Shown here: in pieces, positions 11,380 to 22,597 of the stretch
How positions within the stretch are numbered: position 1 is the first letter of the stretch
Layout: each line of letters begins with the position of its first letter
Source: Dromiciops gliroides
Taxonomy: Eukaryota > Chordata > Mammalia > Microbiotheria > Microbiotheriidae
Direction of reading: 5' to 3'
Length of the DNA stretch: 64,000 nucleotides
NCBI RefSeq assembly: GCF_019393635.1
Contig: NC_057866.1
Span: 118,434,233-118,498,232 of the forward strand
Program-made: the position numbers and the translations under genes
Notes under the pieces: generated by a model
Database searches by the model: none
Told to the model about the DNA's origin: nothing
What the model saw: the letters and a program-made list of their open reading frames with translations, nothing else

Positions 11380-11700
11380 TTTAAAATAAGTTGCTGTCTG
11401 ACAATTTTTACTTTCTTTATACTTATATTGATTTTTTAAAATTCAAGAGTACTTTTGTTCCTAATGAATTTCATTTTATTAAATTCAGCCCAATGATCAT
11501 CCCAACTAGATTTTTTTGGATTATGTCACCCAGTGCATTGGATAGTGCTCATAGCTTTGTGTCATCTGGATACCATCTATTATAGTATTTAAGTCATTTA
11601 CAATGTTAAATAACACAGAACAAGCACAGATTTCTGTGGGACTTCACTAAAGACCTCTTGCTAAGTTGATACTTTTGGAAATAGTATTCTTTAGTGTTCT
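11380..11700. repeat. L3/CR1-family LINE fragment
   Basis: AATAACACAGAACAAGCACAG and TCTGTGGGACTTCACTAAAGACC are the typical L3 end. Confidence 0.7.
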
Positions 11701-11766
11701 TCAAGCTTTGGGCTCTGCAGTCACTCAGGGTGCTTATGAAGGCTTTGAGCTTCAAGAGGGAATATG

Positions 11767-11926
11767 AGGCAGCTAGGTGGCACAATGGATAGAGTACCAG
11801 CCCTGGATGCAGGAGGACCTGAGTTCAAATCTGGCCAAAGACACTTAACACTTACTAGCTGTGTGACCCTGGGCAAGTCACTTAACCCCAATTGCCTCAC
11901 CAAAAAAAAAAAAAAAAAAAAAAAAA
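11767..11926 (+). repeat. WSINE1-type SINE
   Basis: Full copy with a 22-base A-run. The target duplication GAGGGAATATG is seen on both sides. Confidence 0.93.
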
Positions 11927-12249
11927 GGAGGGAATATGGGGGAAGCTAACCCCACTTTAAGTTGCTGAAGGAAAGGACTCTGAGAAGACATGAGAGGAGC
12001 TGGCAGTCTCCATCATGTCTTGCCTTTGATTCCTGGAGAAAGTCTATAATGTGTCATTAAATAGCTAGCTAGCTAGCAAATAGATTTAAAAAAAAAAAAA
12101 AGGAAGAGATATTGCAAAGAGCCAGCATAGTTTCATTAAAGACAGGTCCTGCCAAGCTAACCTGATTTTTTTAGTAAACTGAAGAATAAGGTAGATATAA
12201 TTTATCTAGATTTTAGTGTTACCCCAATTTGAAAACCCATTGGTATGGG

Positions 12250-12560
12250 GTAGTATAGAGGAAAGTCTGAGTCAGAAGTGCTGCCTGGAGAGGAATGAAG
12301 ACACGGCTGACCTGGGTGTCCTCCTTAAGATGAAGGTTAAGTGATTTGCACATACTGCCTCCTCTGACTGGCTACCAATGGAGTATATTGATCCACTATC
12401 CATTACTTTTGCTATTGGTCCTGCCCACTTCCTTTTCCAGTTACATATCCTTTTAATGATATCCTTTGTGCCACTTCTCAGGCATAGTCCTACCTTGGTA
12501 ATATATAACCTGATCAGGCTAAACAGCACACTGTGTAATAGAGGAAGAGGTGAGAAGAAG
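12250..12560 (-). repeat. Degraded RTE-like LINE reverse-transcriptase C-terminus
   Basis: The - strand frame reads GTKDIIKRICNWKRKWAGPI near 12,420-12,480. This resembles the D-I-I-x-x-I-x-x-x-K-x-x-WAGHIAR motif at the end of RTE/CR1-type reverse transcriptases, with His replaced by Pro. It is a fragment and not a host gene. The family call is from the motif only. Confidence 0.45.
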
Positions 12561-13473
12561 CACTAGATTGGTGCTTTGGAAAGCTGGGGATGTCTGTTGT
12601 TTGTAGGCTAACCTAGACTCTTCTGGACATTGGAAGAGCAAGTTACTTCACTAAGCCGACCATCTTTTGACTCTGCATCTTTTCTCAATCACTGTCACAA
12701 TAATCTTCAAGTTAGACTGCTTCTTGTCAATCTTCAGCTTTTCTAAATTTTATTTCTTTAGTGGTTTTTTTTTCTTCTCTTTGGGGCTTTAAACAACCTC
12801 TCTGGGCCTTGGTTTCTTCATCATGATGGAGTGGGGGTAAATGACCTAAAGGGTCTCTCTTAGCTTCACAATTCTATGACTTTATGTCTCTATAACCACT
12901 AAAAAAGAAAGCTAGTAAGGATTCACCAAAAACAAACAAACAAAAAAACCCCAGAACCTATGTGGCCTGACCAGAAATCCTCAGAGAGTGACTATTACCT
13001 ATGATGCAATGCTTCTCAGTGTGCTACTTGAAAACACCAACCTTTTCTGCTAACACATTTTATTGCAAACTTAAATCTACTGCAATCTGTGGGGATTTTT
13101 CTAGTGGGGCCTCTAGGCCTTTTTTGACAGTTGTTTATTTCCCTCATGTTCCTAATGCAACTTAAAAGTTTTTATTTCTCACATTCTTTACTCAAGATGC
13201 ATGTATTTCCTTCTTTGGGACCAACAGAGAAATAAAGAAATAAGTGCCTCTACTGCCAAAGAAAAAATAAATATAAAGAAGAAATAGATGATCCCAAAAG
13301 GCTGTACTTCCATAACACATAAATGCTATTTTTCAGTGTTTAATAAAAGTCTAAAACTAATTGTAAAAACTGGAAGAATTAGCATTTTAATATTAATAAG
13401 GAATATAGGCCTGATTAATATCAGAAGGCAAGATACTCAGAGCAAAAGAAAGTAAAATAACAGATATAAGCAA

Positions 13474-13474
<1 letters not shown>

Positions 13475-13505
<31 letters not shown>
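13475..13505. repeat. (AAT)n microsatellite
   Basis: About ten AAT units. The surrounding 12.9-14.1 kb shows no gene or clear repeat. Confidence 0.9.
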
Positions 13506-13507
<2 letters not shown>

Positions 13508-14139
13508 TAAAGATTGGCTATCTTGTGTATACCTCCTAGACTGAACAGGGGTTAGTTTTCATTTGTATACCTGCTATGAGTGATAAACAGGGCCTAATTA
13601 TTTATGAATATTTGGTCTTTATGACTAAGGGAAAGAGCTAAACTAACCAAACTGAAGGCTCATCCTGTCATATCTGATTCTATACTTTTGTTCCTAGGTT
13701 CTCTAGCTGTTAGTAAGAAGCTTTATGATCAGTCCAAAAAACAGAGTGGAGGAATTACTTTAGTTAAAGGGCAGTCCACCTAGGTCTTTTATGAATTCCA
13801 TCCCTTTTTTAAATGGGAACATAATCTCTCATTAATATCAATTTAAAATTAAGAAACTAGAAGTTGGGATGCCTAACTTGACATGCCCTTTGGCCCCAAA
13901 GGACAGAACCAGGGACATTGAATGAAAAGGCACATGTAGGCTTCATGTCAAGAAAAAACAAACAAAAAAACCCTTAATATTATTTATAGCTGTTCAAAAA
14001 AAAGGAATAAGCTGCCTCAGAAAGTAGTAAATTACCCCTTTTTGGAGGTATCTAAGCAGAAGGTATATGACTATTTGTTAGATATAGTAGTGCAAAGTTC
14101 AGTTATAGTAAGAACAATAACTACAAGAACAGCAGTAGG

Positions 14140-14535
14140 AACAAAAATAGGTAGCATTTAAATAGCACTTTAACATTTACAAAGTGCTTTACAAGTATTA
14201 TCTCATTTGATTTCAAAACAATCCTGTGAAGTAGGTGCTATTATCCCCATTTTGTAGATAAGAAAACTGAGGCTGGGAGAGTTTAAAGGACTGGTCCAGG
14301 GTCACCTAGCTACGGTAGATTTAAGGCTAGATTTAAATCAAGTCTTCTTGACTGTAAGTCCAGCACTCTATTCACTGTACCAACTAGCTGTCTCAATAAT
14401 AATACATTATTTCATTTTGTCCTCACACTTTGAGCAGATGCTATTATTATTCTCACTTTACAGATGAAGAAACTGAAGCCAGAAAATGGTATGGTACAGT
14501 ATGGTACGGTATGGTATAGATATGGTATAGTATAG
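14140..14535 (-). repeat. Two antisense MIR/THER1-like SINEs and a (TATGG)n tract
   Basis: CCCCATTTTGTAGATAAGAAAACTGAGGC and GGTCACCTAGC mark the first unit. CACTTTACAGATGAAGAAACTG marks the second, from about 14400. A TATGG-type repeat follows at 14487-14535. Confidence 0.7.
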
Positions 14536-14749
14536 TATAATTGGGAATCTTTTTGTAAAATTCACAAGCGCCTCCCAAACTAGATTAAAAAATAATTGGG
14601 AAATCTTTCATAAAATAAATAAAAATATAATACAGAATAGATAATGTTAATTTGTGGTTTTCCAAGCCAAGATGTGGCCAATAGGGATCCATTTCTATTT
14701 GAGTTTGACACCACTGCTTTGTCATATGGATTGGACTAGATGGCTAGAA

Positions 14750-15048
14750 GCATCTAAGTGGCACAGTGGATAGAACACTAGCCCTGAAGTTGGGAGGACC
14801 TGAGTTCAAATCTCACCTCAGACATGCACTAGCTGTGTGACCCTGGGCAAGTCACTTAACCCTAATTGACTTAAATATCCTGGGCTATCTCCAGTCATCC
14901 TGATATCTACTCTACCACTGGACCCAGATAGCTCTAGAGGAGATTGGTGTCTTTGCACAGCCTTCTCTCACTTCAATTCAGTACAAGTCATGACATCACC
15001 TCCCTGTGCCATAGTCCTCTTCGGGAATGAAGGACAAACAACAACTGG
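14750..15048 (+). repeat. MAR1-type SINE with long 3' tail
   Basis: The usual core is followed by a longer 3' part ending GGAATGAAGGACAAACAACAAC. This RTE-like tail sets it apart from the short WSINE1 copies. Confidence 0.8.
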
Positions 15049-15129
15049 ACTAGATGGCCAATAAACTATCTTCTATCCTTAAGATTCTGTGATTGTGTGA
15101 TTTTCTTAATGGAAATGTAATTTCATTTG

Positions 15130-16680
15130 TCCCTGGAGATATACTGAAAAAATATGTTTTTGAAAAGACATTTCTTCTATTTGACAGAAATTAGGTTAAG
15201 ATAATATTTTATATCAAAAGCCACTATAAATTCCAAATGGCTATGAAACTTAAATATAAAAGGTAACTATAAACAAAAACAAATTAGAGAAAATTGGAGT
15301 AGTAATGGCTATAGGAAGCATTCTTATCCAAACAAGGGATAAAGGTGCTAAAAATAGAAAATAAACAATTTTACTACATAAAATTTAAAGGTTTTTTCAT
15401 AAACAAAATTAATGAAGGTGGCATTAGTGTAAACTGTCAAGTGAGGAGAATCCTGTATTAAATACCTATGATATAAGTCTAAAATCCAAAATAAATAGGA
15501 AAATAACCAAAAAAAAAGTATGACCAAGAGCTATTCCTCAGAATATAAATGGTCAAAAAATAATGACAAAGAGTATTCAAAAGAAGACTGGTCAAGTATT
15601 GACAACCATGTGAAAGATTGATAAGAATCACTAAAAGCAAGAGAAATGCAAATTACAATTTTTAGATTTCACTTAACACTCAACAGGGTAGGTAGGTGGC
15701 ACAGTGGATGGAACGCCAGCCCTAGAGTCAGGAGGACCTGTGTTCAAATACAACCTCAGGTACTTACTAGTTGTATGACCCTGGACAACTCACTTAACCC
15801 TGTTTGATTCAGTTCCTCATCTTTAAAATGAGCTAGGAAAAAAAAAATGAGCTAGAGAAAGAAATGGAAAACCACTATAGTATCTCTGCCAAGAAAACCC
15901 CAAATGGGATCATGAAGAGTTGGACATGACTGAAAAGACTCAACAACAACAAAAAACATTCAACAAATTAGCAGAGATGATAAAAGATGAAAATTGTCAA
16001 CACTAGAAAAAAATAAGAAAAGAGACATACATATGCTGTTGGTAGAGATGTAATTTTGTCTAGCCACACTAGAAAGCAAGTTGGAATTATATGAGAAAAG
16101 TCACTGAACTCAATATTCTTTGAACCAGAGATCACACTACTGGTTATACCCTAAAGCAAACAGAGACATAAATAAATGCTGCTTATGTACCAAAATAGTA
16201 ATAGCACTTTTTGTGGTAGTCAAAAATCTCAAAACAAAGTGCGTGTTTATTGATTAATTAATGGCTAAACAAATTTGGGTTTATGATTATAAATGTATAT
16301 TATTGCATGGTAAGAAATGACAAATATGAGAAATTCTGTAAAACATGGGCAGACATGAAACAGAGTAAAAGATGCAGAGCTAAGACTTTTTTCAGTGACT
16401 ATAATATGAGGGAAAAAATGAACACTCGAACATAGGCAAATGCTGAATATTTGCAATGATCACGTTTAGCCCTGGAAAAAAAATGAGAAGACACTTTCCA
16501 CATTTCATCAGAGTTGTGCAGAATGTTGCATAGCTCATCAGACATGGTCACTGTGTTGATTGGTTGTGCTTTTTTACTTTGTTGTAAGGTAAGGCTTTTT
16601 GGGTAATTGGTGACATATCTAGAAATGACCATGGTATAAAAACAAAAGGCATCAATGACACTTTTAGAAAGAAAAGGCAG
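15130..16680 (+). repeat. L1 3' portion interrupted by a SINE
   Basis: Phrases such as GAATATAAATGGTCAAA, GAGAAATGCAAATTACAA and GCTGTTGGTAGAGATGTAA follow the end of L1 ORF2 in sense order. The L1 stops at 15,688 and resumes at about 15,958 around a MAR1-type SINE. Confidence 0.75.
15689..15957 (+). repeat. MAR1-type SINE inside the L1
   Basis: Core SINE plus the 3' tail CCAAGAAAACCCCAAATGGG and GACATGACTGAAAAGACTC. Near-matching flanks AACACTCAACA and AACATTCAACA are a likely target duplication. Confidence 0.85.
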
Positions 16681-16683
16681 CAT

Positions 16684-16828
16684 CAGCTAGGTGGCACAGT
16701 GGATAAAGCGCCAACCCTGGATTCATGAGGACCTGAGTTCAAATCTGGTCTCAGACACTTGACACTTACTAGCTGTGTGACCCTAGGCAAATCACTTAAC
16801 CCTCATTGCCCTGAAAAACAAAAGAAAG
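16684..16828 (+). repeat. WSINE1-type SINE
   Basis: Near-complete copy ending CATTGCCCTGAAAAACAAAAG. Confidence 0.9.
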
Positions 16829-16849
16829 AAAACATATAATGTTTCTTCC

Positions 16850-17290
16850 AAGTATAAACAAATCCATCCCTTGCCCTCAAGAAGCAGACTCCTCTATGAC
16901 CTTTCACACTGCCATCATAAGAAGAAATTCCTTTACCAACTTAATGAGAAGTCTTCATTTTATTAGATCTGTCCTAGTGTTTTAGATTGTCAAGGTCTTC
17001 TTAGATTCTGTCATTTGACATGATAGCTATTCCTCCTGACTATTTGTAATCTACAAATTTGAAAAGTATACCACCTAGGCTGCTATCCAGGTCATTTATA
17101 AAACTGTCAAACATTATAGAATGAAGCACTGACTAGGGCATTCCATGGTAATAGGGAGAAAAGGCATAGGAGTATTACAGTATTATTTTGCCCTCCCCAA
17201 GAAACAAGAACAAGGCCAGTCAAGGATTTATAGACTAGATAAGAAATGAGAAGAGTTTCAGAGAATATCACAAAAGGCTGAAAATTTTTT
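16850..17290. repeat. L3/CR1-family LINE fragment
   Basis: GTAATCTACAAATTTGAAAAG, CCAGGTCATTTATAAAACTG and GACTAGGGCATTCC match L3 text. Confidence 0.65.
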
Positions 17291-17411
17291 TTAAAAAATG
17301 GTATGCTGCTTATGGAAAGAGGAAAGTGAAATTCAGGAAAGAGTCCAATGTTTTATAAGTGGCTAATGTCCTTTGCTAAAGTCATTCAAAATTGTATCAA
17401 AACACTCTAGC

Positions 17412-17578
17412 GGGGGGGGGGGGGGGGGCAGCTAGATGGCACAGTGGTCAAAGCACTGGCCCTGGATTCAGGAGTACCTGAGTTCAAATCCGGCCTCAGA
17501 CACTTGACACTTACTAGCTGTGTGACCCTGGGCAAGTCACTTAACCCCCTATTGCCTGCAAAAAAAAAAAAAAAAGAA
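17412..17578 (+). repeat. WSINE1-type SINE with expanded G-run at its 5' end
   Basis: The copy starts with 17 G (17412-17428) where others have four or five. The target duplication CACTCTAGC is seen on both sides. Confidence 0.92.
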
Positions 17579-17915
17579 GAGAAAAAGCACTCTAGCATAA
17601 AAAATGTAAGGAGAATATATTCACACAATGTCAAACATAGAACACACAGATCTTTAAAGCGTTAATGTGACAATAATAGGAATAAAGAAAATGATCCTTG
17701 TATTGAAAAGAGAGTGGTATGGGATGGAATAGAATATTTAAAATATCATTAAATATAGGTCTCAAGAAATGGATAGAGACATTTTGGGAAGTAATTAACA
17801 TTTTGGAGTTTGGGTTTTTATTTTTTTAAGTATGGAAAAATGTCCTCCAACTATCATTAAAAATAAGTTGCTTATATGTTGTTTCTAAAATATTTTATTT
17901 CTCTATGTGTTGTTG

Positions 17916-18057
17916 TTTTTTGCAGGACAATAAGGATTAATTGACTTGCCCAGGGTCACAGAGCTAGTAAGTGTCAAGTTTCTGAGGCTGGATTTGAACT
18001 CAGGTCCTCCTGAATCCAGGGCCGGTGCTTTATCCACTGCACCACCTAGCTGCCCCC
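17916..18057 (-). repeat. WSINE1-type SINE
   Basis: Antisense copy ending ACCACCTAGCTGCCCC. Confidence 0.92.
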
Positions 18058-18149
18058 TCTCCATTTGTTTTTATGAGATATCTATAAAACCTTTGCAAGT
18101 AAAAATATGAAAGCATGAAGCTAATAATACTTCAATACATGAAAGTACT

Positions 18150-18830
18150 TGAAACTCTTCTTTTTAAAAATAATAAACATTTTTAATTAAAGTTTTGAGC
18201 TCCAAATTCTATCCCTCCTTCCCTCCCTCCCCTTACTCCTCCCTGAGGCAATAAACAATCAAATATAGGTTATACATGTGCAATTATGTAAAATATTACT
18301 GGATTAGTTATTTTTACAAAAAAACTTGCATAAAAATGAAAGAAAGTGAAAAATAGCATGCTTCAATCTGTGTTCAATCAATATCAGTTCTTTCTTTGGA
18401 AGTGAATAGTATGCTTCATCATTAGTCCTTTGGGATTGTCTTGGATCACTGTATTGCTGAGAATAGTTGTCATTCACAGTTCTTCATCAAACAATATTGC
18501 TGTCTCTGTGCACAACATTCTCCTGGTTAGTCTACGGTGTGAGATGTTGGTCTATATAATTTCTGCCATACTGTTTTCTAGTTTTCCCAGCTGTTTTTGT
18601 CAAATAATGAGTTTTTGTTCCAAAAGCTTGCATCTTTGGGTTTATAATATACTAGATTACTATAGTCATTTACCATAGTGTGATTTGTATCTATTCTATT
18701 CCATTGATCCACCTCTCTATTTCTTAGCCAGCACCAGATTGTTTTGACAATTACTGCTTTATAATACAGATCTGTTACTCCTGAAACTCTTCTAATGAAT
18801 AAAGTATTTTCCATCCAATGGCTTCTCTTC
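18150..18830 (-). repeat. L1 3' UTR, antisense
   Basis: CTCCAAATTCTATCCCTCC, TTTGGGATTGTCTTGGATCAC and CAATTACTGCTTTATAATAC are the antisense of the marsupial L1 3' end. The 131-codon frame on the - strand from 18973 to 18578 starts outside it but gives no recognisable protein. Confidence 0.75.
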
Positions 18831-19009
18831 CTACTGTAGTAGAGGGCACTATGGATCTGTGCTATGATGTTCAACTTCTCCAATGAAGGAGAAAGTTTCA
18901 ATGAAGTATCAACGGGAGGTGAGGAGAGAGCAAGTATGTGATATATTGACTCATGTTCACAGACTCGATTCACAATTAAAAAAAAGTACTGATGTTTATC
19001 AATGAGAAA

Positions 19010-19121
19010 ATTTTTTTGGAGTCAATGGGGGTTATGTGATTTTCCCATGGTCACAGAACTAGTAAGTATATGAGGCCTGACTCCAGGGCTAATGCTCTAT
19101 CCACTGTGTCACCTAGCAACC
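19010..19121 (-). repeat. Degraded WSINE1-type SINE
   Basis: A short, diverged antisense copy ending CACCTAGCAACCCC. Confidence 0.75.
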
Positions 19122-19599
19122 CCTCAATCAGAAACTTAAACATGGTCATGATGCACAACTCTTTGAAGAGATTTGGGGCTCAATGACTGAATTTAATCCT
19201 AGGAAATGTCGATTTACATGTATAGGAGAATTTAAACAGCAAAGCTATGTTCTAGGTATTAATGCAAATTTATGCCAGAGAGTTTGGTTGGGACACTGAA
19301 AGATCAAGAAGTAGCAATGATTTGAAAGGCTAGGTGAACAAGTCAAATTTGAGCTTAAATTTGAAGATCAATTGGCTTTTGTAATCCCAAGCAAGGCAAA
19401 ACTAAAAGGAGAACACAGAAAGGTCACTTTCATAAGTCAATGATATTCTTAAATTCCTAAATCAATGACATTTAATAAGTAAGATGAGGGAGATGAAATT
19501 TGTCTTCAGGAGGGGAATTTAGTTTGGTTTTAATAAAAACACTAACATCTGTTGCTATTAGATAAATTGTAATTTAATCTAAACTGACATCAGTAACTA

Positions 19600-21880
19600 A
19601 AGGAATGACAAACTGTCCCCTAAGACTGGAATACACTCCCTCTTGACCACTGCCTCCAAAATCCCAGCTTCCTTCAAAGCTCAGCTACCTTAAGACCTTT
19701 TGTAATCATAGCAGTTTCTAGTGCCTAACTCCACTACCAGTTATTTTTGTATAAATTTTGTATTTACTTAGGTAACAAGGCATTGCCAGAGCTTCCCTGC
19801 CTGTTTCTGAGCAACCACTTGTGCTAGTTAAGTAGTTGTATTATATGAAGATGAAAAAGTTCCTGCTCTCTTCTTTCTGACCAAGTATGACTCAATGCTA
19901 TAGGACACCAATGCTTTGGGAATGACAAAACCATTCCCTTATCCATCAGTGGACAGAAAGAGATAATAATACAATGGATCTTTAGGTTCTCTCTTCATTT
20001 CCTAGGGAGGGGCAAATTATGTCAGATCTATTCAAGCCTATTCTGGGTGGGGGGCAAGAAGGTGGCTTCCCTTTTCCTCTGTTCCAGCCACATAGTGCCT
20101 ATGGCAACTGTTTCCAACTGGCAGCTTAAGTGAGCCCTCAGCTAAGTTGAACCCAGGCCTTGGGTCTCCTGGTTACCTTTTCCACTTCATATTTCCTTTT
20201 CTGCATACAGTTAGGCCTCATTATTCACCTACTACACTAAAATTTATTTGTAATCCCAAAAACTCATGACATTTTCCTGTTCATTTTTGGACATTTGAAG
20301 AGAGGCAAAAAATTTGAGTCATGGGATATGCACATTCCCACCTGAGGTCAAACAAAGCAATTTTCTTCTTGTTTCAGCTCTCATTCTACACTTGTCTTTT
20401 TTTGTGCTCTATTTAGTGTCACACCATTCACATTTTTGTGATTTTTGTTGGTGATTTGCTGTTTAAAATGGTCCCCAAACATAGTGTTGAAGTGTTCTCT
20501 ATCCTTCCTAAGTTCAAGAAGGCTATGCTGTGCCTTACAGAGAAAAAAAAAAGGTGTGTTAGATAAGCTCCATTGTTGGCCATGAGTTCAGTTAATGAAA
20601 CAACAACGTGGTACATCAAGAAAAAGTAACAGGAAAATCATTTATCTGTCTGTGAGAGCCTCAGGCAAGTGCTAAAATAAATGTTGTGACCCAAATCTTG
20701 CAGGAACCTAACTGCTATATTTCCCCTAGGAGGTATGGTTCAGTATCTGCTAATTCAGTGTTGGAGGAAACTTTATAGATCATAACTACTGCAAATGACA
20801 GGAATCCACAGACTGTTAATTGACCAGAGATTCTGAGTTGGATGTATCTAATCTAACAGCCAACCTCGTTTTAATTTTCCTGGTATCTTAGCAAGAGCTG
20901 GGGGGAGGGGAGGGGAGAGGGTCAATTCTGCTCAAGGTGATAACTATCAGCTGGGGGGATCAACCCAATCCCTGGTCTTGTTGTCCAGAAAATTTTTACC
21001 TCAAGGTTGCTAGTGTAGAGTAAGGCCTTAATCAACAGTCTCATAAATTGTTTCATGTTGTGATTTCTACATTTTAATCTCCTAGGAGTATAAAATAATA
21101 TTTATCACAGTTTGTTTAAATTTTTGTTAACCTGCATTTGTGAGAACCTTTTGTGTTAAGCATTTGTTTTGTGTCAAGGAGATTAATACTTATATCTTAT
21201 TTATATTACACATTGCATGCCTCTTAATAAGGATCTGCACCAGGGAGGTGGTAGTGTTAGAGAACAGGACTTGCCAATTCACTGGATCTAAAGGGATGAG
21301 AGAGAGTGAGGAATAGAAGGTACCTAGGTTGTCAAAGTGGATGACTGGGAGGATGGTAGTGTCCTTGACAATGATAAAGAAGCTATGAAGAGGGTAGAAC
21401 AAGCCCCATCTCTGCATACATGCAAAGTAATACATATATGTACTTGCATACATAAGTACATGTGTACCTAGCTCTTATCTAAGAATTAAACTAGGAGCAG
21501 TTGGTGGAAGTTTCAAAAATTGCCTGCAAATTTAAGATCCTCAGGAAAAGCTTACCAACAATTAGCAATCCAGAAGTGGACTGAGCTGCCTTAAGTACTT
21601 CCACCTTCAGTTGTCACCTTGGTTGGTACTGAGAATTCTTGGTCAGCTATTGGTTGAGTGGCTGGGCTTCTGGGGTCCCTAGAAGATAATGTGACTCCAG
21701 GTATGTTTTCAATTTCCACTTTCTACCCAATTGGTCTGTGTATTGGCCTGTGTGTCTTTTTTTGTTTGAAATATTCAAAGCAGCCCAGAGGTAAAGGACT
21801 GAAAAAAGTATATTGGATTAGGTTTTAAGGCTGCACTGATAACTTTGGTGAGAATCCAGACAGCAAATTGTTAAGGGAAG
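19600..21880. other. No gene; one LINE2 fragment
   Basis: An L2-like piece lies at about 19600-19790 (CCTTCAAAGCTCAGCTACC). I recognise nothing in the rest, which leads up to the GUF1 CpG island. Confidence 0.5.
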
Positions 21881-22099
21881 GGGTTCTCCAGGACAGGGAG
21901 ATGACGGGAGCCTGTGCTCCGGTTATAGGTCAGAAGGGAGGAGAGCGAGGGTAACAGAGTGATCTTCAGGCAAGTTCCAAGCGGTGAGAAGACAACCTTC
22001 AGTCCGCTTTCGCCGCTCCCCCGGGCGAGTAAAGGGAACGGTAAGATTCGCAAGTCACGGGCCAATAGGCTTCTTCTGGACAGAAGACGGAGGCGGCGT

Positions 22100-22180
22100 G
22101 AGGACTCGGTGACGTCAGGACCCTCTCAGAGGACGGCGTGTGGCGCGATGACGTCAGGGCCCTCGCAGAGGGCGGCGTGA
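22100..22180 (+). promoter_or_regulatory. Tandem duplication carrying two consensus CRE sites
   Basis: Two adjacent units of about 39-40 bases share the pattern TGACGTCAGG, GCCCTC or ACCCTC, CAGAGG and CGGCGTG. Each holds a perfect TGACGTCA (22110-22117 and 22149-22156), the full CREB/ATF site. The CRE centres are 39 bases apart. A related half-site, GTCACGTCC, follows at about 22195. Confidence 0.8.
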
Positions 22181-22414
22181 TGATGTAGCGTGGGGTCACG
22201 TCCTCTCAAAAAGGCCGCGGGCACGGGTTCAGGATTGGGGAGATTGTACTTCGTGAATCCGGGACCTGCTGAAGTGCTGCCCAGGCCAGGAGAGTCAACG
22301 GTCCGGGCGAGGCGCTCTTCCGGTTGGAGAGCCCGACAGCGACCGCCGGAGCGGATGGACGCGGCTCCAGGACCCTGTTCCTCCTGAGAGCGGAGCACGA
22401 AGGCGGCCGGAGCG

Positions 22415-22597
22415 ATGTTGGCTCTCGTAGGACCCGGACCGAGGTGTCGCTGGGCCTGGCTGGCGCAGGCCGCCCTGGGGGGCTCGCGAGGCCGGCTGTC
22501 GCTGGCTGGCAGAGGCTCCCCCGTCTCTCCGCGTCCGGAAAAAGACCCCGCCTTCTGGGTGACCCACTCCAGGCCCTATAGCACCGCGGACCGGACG
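22415..22597 (+). CDS. GUF1: GUF1 coding exon 1 (start codon, presequence)
   Basis: The exon gives 61 codons from ATG and ends in phase 0 at ACG followed by the donor GTGACT. It encodes the Arg-rich mitochondrial presequence and ends at ...RPYSTADRT, matching the region just before the conserved core of GUF1. This is the least conserved part of the protein, so the start rests on the CpG island, the purine at -3 and the length match to the human protein. Confidence 0.88.

Noticed and set aside
18578-18973. 131-codon open frame on the - strand.
   Set aside because: Much of it is L1 3' UTR, and the rest shows no similarity I recognise.
1-21880. Search for YIPF7 or another gene upstream of GUF1, as I recall YIPF7 next to GUF1 in human.
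   Set aside because: No splice-bounded segment resembling YIPF7 was found. The gene may lie further left.
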